From Erwinia sp. JUb26 (GTDB taxonomy: Bacteria > Pseudomonadota > Gammaproteobacteria > Enterobacterales > Enterobacteriaceae): a stretch of 64,000 bases of DNA. The notes under the pieces are model-generated. The model was not told the origin of the DNA. It did not search any database and saw only the letters and a list, made by a program, of their open reading frames with translations. Positions 52,129 to 61,900 of the stretch are shown here, in pieces; positions within the stretch are counted from its first letter, which is position 1; each line of letters opens with the position of its first letter. Made by a program: the position numbers and the translations under genes. The stretch covers positions 310,001 through 374,000 of the forward strand of contig NZ_RJVB01000001.1 in assembly GCF_003751505.1 (NCBI RefSeq), given 5' to 3'.

Positions 52129-52207
52129 ACTGATGCCTGGTGATATAAAAATAAAGCTAAATAAACACACCATTGGTGTGGTATTAGAGAGGGACTCTTA
52201 TGGGCAA

Positions 52208-52615
52208 TTACAGCAGGAAATCGTCCAGCTGCTTACCTTGTTCTTCGATAGCTTTTTTGATGACTGCCGGGGTGCGGCCCTGGCCGGTCCAGGTTTTGGT
52301 TTCGCCGTTCTCTTCAACATACTGATATTTAGCAGGACGCGTTGCACGCTTGGATTTACCCGGTGCTTTTGCCGCTGCAAGGCTGGAAAGTAATTCGTTA
52401 GGATCGATACCGTCCGCAATCAGCATATCGCGATACTGCTGCAGTTTACGCGTACGCTCTTCTACTTCAGCCTGCGCCTGGTTTTCTTCGTCGCGGCGTT
52501 CATTGACGACAACTTCCAGTTTCTCCAGCATTTCTTCCAGCGTTTCCAGGCTGCATTCTCTTGCCTGCGCACGCAGCGTACGAATATTGTTCAAAATTTT
52601 GAGTGCTTCGCTCAT
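52208..52615 (-). CDS. hns: Nucleoid protein H-NS
   Basis: 135 residues. An N-terminal coiled-coil oligomerisation domain (about 1-65), a linker, and the C-terminal DNA-binding domain with the AT-hook-like TWTGQGRTP. It silences AT-rich and foreign genes. ATG 52615; the frame is open to 52720 without conservation. hns, tdk, adhE and ychE keep the E. coli order. Confidence 0.97.
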   Translation of the reverse strand: MSEALKILNNIRTLRAQARECSLETLEEMLEKLEVVVNERRDEENQAQAEVEERTRKLQQYRDMLIADGIDPNELLSSLAAAKAPGKSKRATRPAKYQYVEENGETKTWTGQGRTPAVIKKAIEEQGKQLDDFLL

Positions 52616-52911
52616 TGTCCAATTCTCTAATTTATATTGATGGGAATACTTCTTGCCCGATAATAATAGTGGTGACCTTTCCGAACTGCAATAGCTAATT
52701 TTATGAGGAATAAAAAACAACTAATAAACAGTTACCCCTCGTTTAAATCCAGTCGATTAACGGTTGTAGTAGAAATAGAATCGATATGAACGATCAATTC
52801 AAAAGGCACGTGCGGCCTTTAACTCACTCATTATAATTAGCTTATCACCCTCCAAACGTGCCGTTTATGCTACACTGCGCGCATCATTTATGACCTGCGG
52901 AGTAAGGGCCA

Positions 52912-53535
52912 ATGGCTCAACTTTATTTCTATTATTCGGCGATGAACGCCGGAAAATCCACGGCGTTGTTGCAGTCTTCTTATAATTACCGTGAGCGCGG
53001 CATGCGCACGATGGTGTATACCGCTGAATTTGATAATCGTTTTGGGGCAGGGCGTATTGGCTCAAGAATCGGTCTGTCTTCGCCTGCACAGCTGTATAGT
53101 CACGAGACTTCACTGTTTAACGAAATTAAGGCTGAGAACCTGATCGAGCCGATACACTGCGTGCTGCTGGACGAAAGTCAGTTTCTGACTCGCGCTCAGG
53201 TGAAAGAACTGGCGGAGGTTGTCGACCAGCTAGATATACCGGTGCTGTGCTACGGATTACGGACTGATTTCCGCGGTGAATTGTTCAGCGGCAGTCAGTA
53301 TCTGCTGGCCTGGGCGGACAAGCTGGTGGAGTTAAAAACGGTCTGCCACTGCGGCAGGAAAGCCGGAATGGTGCTGCGCCTGAATGAGCAGGGCAAGCCG
53401 TTTAAAGAGGGCGCACAGGTGCAGGTGGGGGGAAATGAAAGCTATGTTTCCGTCTGTCGCAAACACTACTACGAAGCGCTGGAGAGCGGTTCGTCGCGTG
53501 CTATTTTTGGCAATCAGTCCAGCCTGGAAGGGTAA
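52912..53535 (+). CDS. tdk: Thymidine kinase
   Basis: 207 residues, type II kinase. P-loop [10 protein letters not shown] at 8-17, the LLDESQFLT Walker B region, and zinc cysteines in [10 protein letters not shown] and VSVCRKH. Phosphorylates thymidine for salvage. Divergent from hns, convergent with adhE. Confidence 0.96.
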   Translation: MAQLYFYYSAMNAGKSTALLQSSYNYRERGMRTMVYTAEFDNRFGAGRIGSRIGLSSPAQLYSHETSLFNEIKAENLIEPIHCVLLDESQFLTRAQVKELAEVVDQLDIPVLCYGLRTDFRGELFSGSQYLLAWADKLVELKTVCHCGRKAGMVLRLNEQGKPFKEGAQVQVGGNESYVSVCRKHYYEALESGSSRAIFGNQSSLEG

Positions 53536-53628
53536 TATTGCTTAACATAGCGGCTCAGGAAGGTTGCCGGAGGATGTTAAGGCAGACTAACCGATCTGTA
53601 TAAAAAACAGGTAGTCCCGCTAAAAAAT

Positions 53629-53657
53629 AATGCCGGTCACGTTAAGTAACCGGCATT
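53629..53657 (-). terminator. adhE terminator
   Basis: Nine-pair stem AATGCCGGT / ACCGGCATT with an 11-base loop. On the minus strand it is followed by ATTTTTTA. Confidence 0.75.
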
Positions 53658-53687
53658 GTCTCTTACCGCCAAGCTATCGCTACTGAG

Positions 53688-56375
53688 TTACGATGACTTC
53701 TTTGCGCGTTTCTCAAACTTCTTGATTTCAGCTTCCTGAGTCACTTCCACAGCGTCAGTACTATCAGACTCGCTGAATTCGCGACCGTAGAAGGTATCCA
53801 TCATGATGCTTTTCAGTTCGGCAATCAGCGGATAGCGCGGGTTGGCACCGGTACACTGGTCATCGAAGGCATCTTCCGCCAGTTTATCCACCTTCGCCAG
53901 GAAATCGGCTTCCTGAACCCCGGCTTCACGAATGGACTTCGGAATGCCCAGTGCGGCTTTCATCTCTTCCAGCCAGGCGAGCAGTTTCTCAATTTTCTGT
54001 GCGGTGCGGTCGCCCGGTGCGCTGAGGCCCAGATGGTCGGCAATCTCAGCGTAGCGGCGGCGCGCCTGCGGACGGTCGTACTGGCTAAAGGCCGTCTGCT
54101 TGGTTGGGTTGTCGTTGGCATTATAGCGAATCACGTTACAAATCAGCAGCGCATTGGCCAGACCGTGTGGAATGTGGAACTCAGAGCCCAGCTTGTGCGC
54201 CATGGAGTGACAGACCCCGAGGAAGGCGTTGGCGAAGGCGATGCCGGCGATAGTCGCTGCGTTGTGCACACGTTCACGCGCTACCGGGTTTTTGGCACCG
54301 TCACGATAGCTGGCCGGCAGGTTTTCCTGCAGTAGTTTCAGCGCCTGCAGCGCCTGGCCGTCGGAGAATTCGTTCGCCATCACCGACACATAGGCTTCCA
54401 GTGAGTGGGTAACGGCATCCAGTCCGCCGAAGGCACAGAGTGATTTCGGCATATCCATCACCAGGTTGGCATCCACAATCGCTATATCCGGGGTGAGGGC
54501 GTAGTCCGCCAGCGGATATTTCTGGCCGGTAGCATCGTCGGTCACCACGGCGAACGGTGTGACTTCTGAACCGGTACCGGAGGTGGTGGTGATCGCCACC
54601 ATTTTGGCCTTCACGCCCATTTTCGGGAACTTATAGATGCGTTTACGGATATCCATAAAGCGCAGAGCCAGTTCTTCAAAGTGGGTTTCCGGATGCTCGT
54701 ACATCACCCACATAATTTTCGCCGCATCCATCGGTGAACCGCCGCCGAGCGCAATAATCACGTCCGGTTTGAAGGAGTTCATTTTCTCTGCGCCTTTACG
54801 CACGATGCTCAGCGTTGGGTCCGCTTCGACTTCGAAGAACACGTCGGTTTCCACGCCGTGTGACTTCAGCACGCGGATAATCTGGTCGGCATAGCCGTTG
54901 TTGAACAGGAAACGGTCGGTGACGATAAACGCACGTTTGTAACCATCGGTGGCCACTTCTTCAAGTGCGATAGGCAGTGAGCCGCGACGGAAGTAGATAG
55001 ACTTAGGAAGTTTATGCCACAACATATTTTCAGCTCGCTTGGCCACGGTTTTCTTGTTAATCAGATGTTTAGGTCCGACGTTTTCAGAAATGGAGTTGCC
55101 ACCCCATGAACCACAGCCCAGCGTAAGTGACGGTGCCAGTTTGAAGTTATACAGGTCACCGATACCGCCCTGAGAAGCCGGCGTGTTAATCAGAATACGC
55201 GCGGTTTTCATTTTGTCGCCAAAGTAATTGACGCGTTCAGTCTGATTGTCCTGGTCGGTGTACAGACAGGAGGTGTGGCCAATCCCGCCCATGGCGACCA
55301 GTTTCTCGGCTTTATCGACCGCGTCGGCAAAGTCTTTAGCCCGGTACATGGCGAGCGTAGGTGACAGTTTTTCGTGGGCAAACGGCTCGGACTCATCAAC
55401 CAGTTTTACTTCACCGATTAGAATTTTGGTGCTGGCCGGGACGGTTAATCCGGCCATCTCGGCGATCTTCACTGCGGGCTGACCGACGATGGCGGCGTTA
55501 AGCGCGCCGTTTTTCAGGATCATCTCCTGCACGGCCTTCAGCTCTTTACCCTGCAGCAGGTAGCCGCCATGGCTGGCGAAGCGCTCGCGCACCGCATCGT
55601 ACACGCTGTCAACAACAATCACCGACTGTTCGGAGGCGCAGATCACACCGTTATCGAAGGTTTTTGACATCAGAATCGACGCCACGGCGCGTTTGATGTC
55701 GGCGGTTTCATCGACCACGACCGGGGTGTTACCGGCACCTACGCCGATAGCGGGTTTACCGGAGCTGTAGGCGGCTTTCACCATGCCCGGACCGCCGGTA
55801 GCGAGGATCAGGTTGATATCCGGGTGATGCATCAGCTGATTTGACAGGTCGACGGAAGGGGCGTCGATCCAGCCGATAATGTCTTTTGGTGCACCGGCGG
55901 CAATCGCGGCCTGCAGCACGATGTCTGCGGCTTTATTGGTGGCGTCTTTGGCACGCGGATGCGGGGAGAAGATAATACCGTTGCGGGTTTTCAGGCTAAT
56001 CAGCGCTTTGAAAATCGCGGTGGACGTTGGGTTGGTGGTTGGCACGATGCCGCAGATAATACCGATAGGTTCGGCGATGGTGATGGTGCCGAAGGTATCG
56101 TCGGTAGCCAGAACGCCGCAGGTTTTTTCATCTTTGTAGGCGTTATAGATATATTCGGAAGCGAAGTGGTTTTTAATCACTTTATCTTCGACGATACCCA
56201 TACCGGATTCGGCAACGGCCATTTTAGCCAGCGGAATTCGGGCATCAGCGGCGGCCAGAGCGGCCGCGCGGAAGATTTTGTCTACTTGTTCTTGAGTGAA
56301 ATTGGCGTATTCACGCTGTGCTTGTTTAACACGTTCAACCAGTGCGTTAAGTTCAGCAACATTAGTAACGGCCAT
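53688..56375 (-). CDS. adhE: Bifunctional acetaldehyde-CoA / alcohol dehydrogenase AdhE
   Basis: 895 residues (891 in E. coli). The N-terminal aldehyde dehydrogenase half has catalytic Cys in NGVICASEQS. The C-terminal iron-dependent alcohol dehydrogenase half has GGGSPMDAAK and the His-rich VCHSMAHKLGSEFHIPHG. Reduces acetyl-CoA to ethanol in fermentation and assembles into spirosomes. ATG 56375 is behind AGGAGAG; an upstream extension to 56429 is rejected. Confidence 0.97.
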   Translation of the reverse strand: MAVTNVAELNALVERVKQAQREYANFTQEQVDKIFRAAALAAADARIPLAKMAVAESGMGIVEDKVIKNHFASEYIYNAYKDEKTCGVLATDDTFGTITIAEPIGIICGIVPTTNPTSTAIFKALISLKTRNGIIFSPHPRAKDATNKAADIVLQAAIAAGAPKDIIGWIDAPSVDLSNQLMHHPDINLILATGGPGMVKAAYSSGKPAIGVGAGNTPVVVDETADIKRAVASILMSKTFDNGVICASEQSVIVVDSVYDAVRERFASHGGYLLQGKELKAVQEMILKNGALNAAIVGQPAVKIAEMAGLTVPASTKILIGEVKLVDESEPFAHEKLSPTLAMYRAKDFADAVDKAEKLVAMGGIGHTSCLYTDQDNQTERVNYFGDKMKTARILINTPASQGGIGDLYNFKLAPSLTLGCGSWGGNSISENVGPKHLINKKTVAKRAENMLWHKLPKSIYFRRGSLPIALEEVATDGYKRAFIVTDRFLFNNGYADQIIRVLKSHGVETDVFFEVEADPTLSIVRKGAEKMNSFKPDVIIALGGGSPMDAAKIMWVMYEHPETHFEELALRFMDIRKRIYKFPKMGVKAKMVAITTTSGTGSEVTPFAVVTDDATGQKYPLADYALTPDIAIVDANLVMDMPKSLCAFGGLDAVTHSLEAYVSVMANEFSDGQALQALKLLQENLPASYRDGAKNPVARERVHNAATIAGIAFANAFLGVCHSMAHKLGSEFHIPHGLANALLICNVIRYNANDNPTKQTAFSQYDRPQARRRYAEIADHLGLSAPGDRTAQKIEKLLAWLEEMKAALGIPKSIREAGVQEADFLAKVDKLAEDAFDDQCTGANPRYPLIAELKSIMMDTFYGREFSESDSTDAVEVTQEAEIKKFEKRAKKSS

Positions 56376-56848
56376 AAATGCTCTCCTGAGGAAGTTAAAC
56401 TCTATTAGTAAACAAGTCAGAACTTGCAAGTATAGTCATCGACGCTGCGACTGCCGGACGCGGGCTTGCGATAATGCGAAAAACGTTCTAATGGTTTACT
56501 GACAGAGTCTCAATGCATCCTGAAACAGATTGTCACTTTCGGTGCGTTATCAGCTCCTTCTGATGACATTGAGCATAGCGGGAGTCGATAAGTGAAATGA
56601 TGATTTAGATCATCTTTTCTGCAAGCTGACACCTTTCAGCTTGTGTGGAATTCGGCTTTTGATCAACAACTTCGCATTAAGCCGTCAAAAGATTTAACAA
56701 CAAGACGATGCGCTACACATTCCAATAACAACCTGCCTGTTGATTTGTTTTGAGTAAGAACACCGGATGATTATCGTGACAGGCAGGATGGTCAGTGATG
56801 ATGAATTCTATTACATTAGCGCCACCATGAAGCCCACAGGAGAGCAGG
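56376..56848. other. adhE/ychE divergent control region
   Basis: 473 bases without a gene, AT-rich in the middle. One FNR-like palindrome at 56600-56613. E. coli adhE has a long leader and several regulators (Cra, Fis, FNR/NarL). Confidence 0.55.
56600..56613. promoter_or_regulatory. Candidate FNR-type site upstream of adhE
   Basis: ATGAT-TTAG-ATCAT matches TTGAT-N4-ATCAA at eight of ten positions and is perfectly symmetric. About 225 bases before adhE. Confidence 0.4.
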
Positions 56849-57496
56849 GTGAATTCAGCACTATTAGATCTTTCAGGTTACATTAAATTCTTTGTCGGCC
56901 TGTTTGCCCTGGTCAATCCCATCGGCATCATCCCGGTCTTTATCAGCATGACCAGCTACCAGGTGGCCGCCGCCAGGAATAAAACCAACCTCACCGCCAA
57001 CGTCTCCGTGGCGATCATCCTGTGGACCGCCCTGTTTTTGGGCGACGGTATTCTGCATATTTTCGGCATTTCCATTGATTCATTCCGTATCGCGGGCGGC
57101 ATCCTGGTCGTGACCATCGCCATGTCGATGATCAGCGGAAAACTGGGGGAAGATAAGCAGAACAAGCAGGAAAAATCAGAGACGGCCAACCGCGAAAGCA
57201 TCGGCGTGGTGCCGCTGGCGCTGCCGTTGATGGCGGGGCCGGGTGCCATCAGCTCCACCATTGTCTGGAGCACCCGCTATCACAGCTGGCAAAACCTGCT
57301 CGGCTTTTCGCTGGCGATTGCGCTGTTCGCCTTCTGCTGCTGGCTGTTATTCCGCGCGGCACCGATTATGGTTCGGGTGCTGGGCCAGACGGGCATTAAC
57401 GTGGTCACCCGTATCATGGGACTGCTGCTGATGGCGCTGGGCATTGAATTTGTGGTCACCGGCATTCGGTCACTGTTCCCGGGATTAACCGGCTGA
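56849..57496 (+). CDS. ychE: MarC family inner-membrane protein YchE
   Basis: 215 residues with six predicted membrane helices (MarC/UPF0056). Conserved FFVGLFALVNPIGIIPVF and VPLALPLMAGPGAISS. The start is GTG 56849, preceded by AGGAGAGCAGG. Same length as E. coli. Function unknown. Confidence 0.92.
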   Translation: MNSALLDLSGYIKFFVGLFALVNPIGIIPVFISMTSYQVAAARNKTNLTANVSVAIILWTALFLGDGILHIFGISIDSFRIAGGILVVTIAMSMISGKLGEDKQNKQEKSETANRESIGVVPLALPLMAGPGAISSTIVWSTRYHSWQNLLGFSLAIALFAFCCWLLFRAAPIMVRVLGQTGINVVTRIMGLLLMALGIEFVVTGIRSLFPGLTG

Positions 57497-57532
57497 ATCG
57501 TTGGTGGTAATTTCATCCTGCAATAAACACTG

Positions 57533-57559
57533 AAAGGCGCACATTGTGCGCTTTTTTTT
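57533..57559 (+). terminator. Terminator after ychE
   Basis: Stem GCGCAC / GTGCGC, loop ATT, extended by AAA/TTT pairing, then eight T. Confidence 0.85.
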
Positions 57560-58321
57560 CGTATGCGACAGGGGTGGTGCACTTTATTGGTGCATTTACA
57601 CTTTTTAATGCCTCATTTTGCAGCATGTATTCACATATCTTACTTTGCCATTCGAATTATTAATGTAACTACTGCAAACGGATTTGCAACGCTTTGATGG
57701 CGGTGTAAATGTGATTTTTTTTACATCGGCATATAACCGATTTCTCATTAAAAAGTAGTTTCATCAACTACTGTATAAAAAATCTGTAGCAGTATTTGTT
57801 GTCTTTATGGCGTTTATTGGCGACATAAAATGGATTTTTCCTGTCGCTGTTTGTTTTATCACCCGATCTTGCAGATTGTGTCTGTATATTCATTTAAATC
57901 AACAAATTGCACGTTATTTATCGATGTGTAATAACTCATTACCCCTGCGATTTATCATGATAAAGTAGAAATGGTTAACATTTTTGCTATTTAGCTTTAG
58001 CGCAATCCTACCCCTTCTGATAATTTTTCAGGTGACCGGCAAAACTGGCACCGGATGTGCAGTGTATTACGCCGCAACTTTGCGACATAACAGCAGGGTT
58101 TAACTGAACAGAGTAGATTGCCAATGTGATGTTCTGAGCATCCGGCCAATGGGCCGAACGGTAACGCAGGGGGGATTCTGCAAAGCGGTAGCAGAAAGCA
58201 GTACCGATTTATCAACAAACCAAAGGCGTCGTTCCGCCATTTGGCAAGGTTTCCTGTAAACAGGGCTATCGCCGCGGGCCGAAGATCCGCAGGTAATATT
58301 AAAAACTGGAGTAGGTAAATA
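57560..58321. other. Long oppA upstream region
   Basis: About 760 bases. The left half (to about 57990) is very AT-rich, as expected for promoter and Lrp/H-NS binding. The right half (57990-58321) is GC-richer with several small hairpins (for example CCTGTAAACAGG), which fits a structured mRNA leader. A minus-strand ORF across it is not believed. The oppA ribosome site GGAG (58308-58311) is ten bases from the ATG. Confidence 0.55.
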
Positions 58322-59962
58322 ATGACCAACATCACGAAGAGAAGTCTGATTGCCCTTGGCGTCATGGCGGCTATGGGATCGCTAACAATCAATGCTGCCT
58401 TCGCGGCAAATGTGCCTGCCGGCGTGCAGCTGGCGGAGAAACAGGAGCTGGTCAGAGGTAACGGCGCTGAACTGCAGTCTCTCGACCCGCATAAAATTGA
58501 AGGCGTGCCGGAATCCAACGTTAACCGCGACGTGCTGGAAGGCCTGGTGATTAACGACGCCGATGGCAAAATTATTCCCGGCGTAGCGGAAAAATGGGAA
58601 AGCAAAGAGGGCGGTAAAGTGTGGGTCTTCCACCTGCGCAATAACGCCAAATGGTCAAACGGCGAGCCGGTTACCGCGCAGGACTTCGTTTACAGCTGGC
58701 AGCGCCTGGCCGATCCGAAAACCGCATCCCCCTATGCCAGTTACCTGCAGTACGGTCACCTGCTCAACGTGGATGACATCATTGACGGCAAAAAACCTGC
58801 CGACACCCTGGGCGTGAAAGCCATCGACGACCATACGCTGGAAGTCACCCTCAGCGACGCCGTTCCGTATTTCTACAAGCTGCTGATCCACCCGTCCATG
58901 TCCCCGGTGTATAAACCGGTGGTGGAAAAATTTGGTGAAAAGTGGACCCAGCCCGCCAACTTCGTGGGCAACGGCGCGTTTAAGCTGAAAGAGTGGGTGG
59001 TTAACGAGCGTATTGTGGTTGAGCGTAACCCACAGTACTGGGATAACGCCCACACCGTACTAAATCAGGTTACCTTCCTGCCAATCTCTTCAGAAGTGAC
59101 CGACACCAACCGCTACCGCAGCGGCGGCAGCGATATGACCTATAACTATCTGCCGATTGAGCTTTATCAGAAGCTGAAAAAAGAGATCCCGGGCGAAATT
59201 CACGCCGACCCGTATCTCTGCACCTACTACTACGAAATCAACAACCAGAAGCCGCCGTTTAACGATCCTCGCGTGCGTGCCGCGCTGAAACTCGGCCTGG
59301 ATCGCGACATCATGGTAAATAAAGTGAAGGCGCAGGATGAAGATCCGGCCTACAGCTATACCCCGCCGTTTACCGATGGCATCAAGCTGACGCCACCGGA
59401 GTGGTTCGGCTGGTCGCAGGAAAAACGTAACGAAGAAGCGAAAAAACTGCTGGCCGAAGCGGGCTACACCGCGGACAAACCGCTGACCTTCGATCTGCTG
59501 TACAACACCTCCGATCTGCATAAGAAGCTGGCGATTGCCGCCGCGTCTATCTGGAAGAAGAATCTGGGCGTTAACGTGAAGCTGCAAAACCAGGAGTGGA
59601 AAACCTTCCTGGATACCCGCCATCAGGGCACCTTCGACGTGGCGCGCGCGGCCTGGTGCGCGGACTATAATGAACCAACCAGCTTCCTGAATACCATGCT
59701 GTCTGACAGCAGTAACAACACCTCACATTATAAAAATCCGGAATTTGATAAGGCGATGGCGCAGGCGCTGGCTGCCGGAGACGAAGGCAAGCGTGCTGAA
59801 GTTTACGCCCAGGCGGAAAAAATCCTCGACGCCGACTCCGCGATTGTGCCGGTCTATTATTATAAAAATCTGCGGTTAGTGAAGCCGTATGTCGGCGGCT
59901 ATACCGGTAAAGACCCGCTGGATAACAGCCACGATAAAGATCTCTACATTATTAAACACTAA
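58322..59962 (+). CDS. oppA: Periplasmic oligopeptide-binding protein OppA
   Basis: 546 residues. Signal peptide cleaved after AFA (residue 28). Family SBP_5 with QSLDPHKIEGVPESNVNRDV and GKVWVFHLRNNAKWSNGEPV. Binds 2-5 residue peptides for OppBCDF. The early coding sequence ACCAACATCAC is CA-rich, like the GcvB sRNA target in E. coli oppA. First gene of the operon. Confidence 0.97.
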   Translation: MTNITKRSLIALGVMAAMGSLTINAAFAANVPAGVQLAEKQELVRGNGAELQSLDPHKIEGVPESNVNRDVLEGLVINDADGKIIPGVAEKWESKEGGKVWVFHLRNNAKWSNGEPVTAQDFVYSWQRLADPKTASPYASYLQYGHLLNVDDIIDGKKPADTLGVKAIDDHTLEVTLSDAVPYFYKLLIHPSMSPVYKPVVEKFGEKWTQPANFVGNGAFKLKEWVVNERIVVERNPQYWDNAHTVLNQVTFLPISSEVTDTNRYRSGGSDMTYNYLPIELYQKLKKEIPGEIHADPYLCTYYYEINNQKPPFNDPRVRAALKLGLDRDIMVNKVKAQDEDPAYSYTPPFTDGIKLTPPEWFGWSQEKRNEEAKKLLAEAGYTADKPLTFDLLYNTSDLHKKLAIAAASIWKKNLGVNVKLQNQEWKTFLDTRHQGTFDVARAAWCADYNEPTSFLNTMLSDSSNNTSHYKNPEFDKAMAQALAAGDEGKRAEVYAQAEKILDADSAIVPVYYYKNLRLVKPYVGGYTGKDPLDNSHDKDLYIIKH

Positions 59963-60002
59963 GTACGACGGGCAGCTTTGCTGCCCATTTAAAGCAATGT
60001 CA

Positions 60003-60024
60003 CCGCAGAGGTTCGCCTCTGCGG
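60003..60024 (+). promoter_or_regulatory. oppA-oppB intercistronic hairpin with TTCG loop
   Basis: Nine-pair stem CCGCAGAGG / CCTCTGCGG closed by TTCG; no T-run. Probably protects oppA mRNA 3' ends and helps give more OppA than OppB. Confidence 0.7.
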
Positions 60025-60047
60025 CTTAAAGCCAGCAGGTACGGGCA

Positions 60048-60968
60048 ATGTTAAAATTTATCTTCCGTCGCTTCCTTGAGGCGATACCAACGCTGTTTAT
60101 TTTGATCACCATCTCATTCTTTATGATGCGCCTGGCCCCCGGCAGTCCGTTTACCGGCGAGCGCGCATTAACACCGGAAGTCATGGCGAATATCGAAGCC
60201 AAATATCACCTCAATGATCCGATGTGGAAGCAGTATCTCAACTACCTCCAGCAGCTGGCGCACGGCGATTTCGGTCCTTCTTTTAAATACAAGGACTACA
60301 CCGTTAACGATCTGGTTGCCTCTTCATTCCCGGTTTCGGCCAAGCTGGGCGCGGCGGCGTTCCTGCTGGCGCTGGTCTTTGGCGTCACCGCCGGGGTGAT
60401 TGCGGCACTGAAACAGAACAGTAAATGGGATTATGCGGTAATGGGGGTGGCAATGACCGGTATCGTGATCCCCAGTTTCGTGGTGGCACCGCTGCTGGTG
60501 CTACTGTTCTCCATTACCCTCAAGTGGTTGCCGGGCGGCGGCTGGAACGGCGGGGCGCTGCAATATATGATCCTGCCGATGGTCGCACTGTCGCTGGCTT
60601 ATATCGCCAGCATCGCCCGTATTACCCGCGGTTCGATGATCGAAGTCCTTCACTCCAACTTCATCCGCACGGCCCGCGCCAAAGGTCTGCCGATGCGCCG
60701 CATTATTCTGCGCCACGCGCTGAAGCCCGCGCTGCTGCCGGTGCTTTCCTACCTCGGTCCTGCCTTTGTCGGCATTATTACCGGTTCGATGGTGATCGAA
60801 ACCATTTACGGTCTGCCGGGCATTGGCCAACTGTTCGTTAACGGGGCGCTGAACCGTGACTACTCGCTGGTGCTGAGTCTGACCATCCTGGTTGGGGCAC
60901 TGACGATTCTGTTTAACGCGATTGTTGACGTGCTGTATGCCGTTATCGATCCGAAAATTCGTTACTGA
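60048..60968 (+). CDS. oppB: Oligopeptide ABC transporter permease OppB
   Basis: 306 residues, about six membrane helices. The EAA loop that contacts the ATPases reads RTARAKGLPMRRIILRHALKPA. N-terminal FRRFLEAIPTLFILITISF is typical of OppB/DppB. Fourteen bases before oppC. Confidence 0.97.
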   Translation: MLKFIFRRFLEAIPTLFILITISFFMMRLAPGSPFTGERALTPEVMANIEAKYHLNDPMWKQYLNYLQQLAHGDFGPSFKYKDYTVNDLVASSFPVSAKLGAAAFLLALVFGVTAGVIAALKQNSKWDYAVMGVAMTGIVIPSFVVAPLLVLLFSITLKWLPGGGWNGGALQYMILPMVALSLAYIASIARITRGSMIEVLHSNFIRTARAKGLPMRRIILRHALKPALLPVLSYLGPAFVGIITGSMVIETIYGLPGIGQLFVNGALNRDYSLVLSLTILVGALTILFNAIVDVLYAVIDPKIRY

Positions 60969-60981
60969 GCAGGAGCTGAAC

Positions 60982-61890
60982 ATGATTTTAAGTAAGAAAA
61001 ACAGCGAAGCTCTGGATAATTTCACTGAAAAGCTGGAAATAGAAGGGCGCAGCCTGTGGCAGGATGCCCGTCGCCGCTTTATTCACAACCGCGCTGCGGT
61101 AGCCAGCCTGTTTGTGCTGGTGCTGATCGCCCTGTTCGTCACCTTCGCGCCGATGCTGTCGCAGTTTACCTACGACGATACCGACTGGGCGATGATGTCC
61201 GCCGCGCCGGAGTTCAGCAGCGGCCACTATTTCGGCACCGACTCGTCGGGGCGCGATCTGCTGGTGCGCGTGGCCATCGGCGGACGTATCTCCCTGATGG
61301 TCGGTATCGCCGCCGCGCTGGTGGCGGTAGTGGTCGGCACGCTGTACGGCACCCTGGCGGGGTATCTCGGCGGTAAAACCGACTCGGTGATGATGCGCCT
61401 GCTGGAAATCCTTAACTCCTTCCCGTTTATGTTCTTCGTGATCCTGCTGGTGACGCTGTTCGGCCAGAATATTTTGCTGATCTTCGTCGCTATCGGCATG
61501 GTTTCCTGGCTGGACATGGCGCGTATCGTTCGCGGCCAGACGCTCAGCCTGAAGCGCAAAGAGTTTATTGAAGCGGCCCAGGTTGGCGGCGTCTCCACTA
61601 TGAACATCGTGCTGCGCCATATCGTGCCGAACGTACTGGGCGTGGTGGTGGTGTATGCCTCGCTGCTGGTGCCGAGCATGATCCTGTTCGAATCGTTCCT
61701 CAGCTTCCTCGGCCTCGGTACCCAGGAGCCGCTGAGCAGCTGGGGCGCGTTGCTCAGCGACGGCGCTAACTCGATGGAAGTTTCTCCGTGGCTGCTGATG
61801 TATCCGGCAGGATTCCTGGTGATCACCCTGTTCTGTTTTAACTTTATCGGCGATGGTCTGCGTGACGCCCTCGATCCGAAAGACCGCTAA
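60982..61890 (+). CDS. oppC: Oligopeptide ABC transporter permease OppC
   Basis: 302 residues, as in E. coli, from ATG 60982 behind AGGAGC. The frame extends upstream into oppB without conservation. EAA loop: [21 protein letters not shown]. Forms the channel with OppB. Confidence 0.97.
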   Translation: MILSKKNSEALDNFTEKLEIEGRSLWQDARRRFIHNRAAVASLFVLVLIALFVTFAPMLSQFTYDDTDWAMMSAAPEFSSGHYFGTDSSGRDLLVRVAIGGRISLMVGIAAALVAVVVGTLYGTLAGYLGGKTDSVMMRLLEILNSFPFMFFVILLVTLFGQNILLIFVAIGMVSWLDMARIVRGQTLSLKRKEFIEAAQVGGVSTMNIVLRHIVPNVLGVVVVYASLLVPSMILFESFLSFLGLGTQEPLSSWGALLSDGANSMEVSPWLLMYPAGFLVITLFCFNFIGDGLRDALDPKDR

Positions 61891-61900
61891 GGAGATACCG

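Noticed and set aside
57997-58650. 217-codon minus-strand ORF over the oppA leader and 5' end
   Set aside because: Half of it is antisense to oppA, with no recognisable domain; the leader explanation is simpler.
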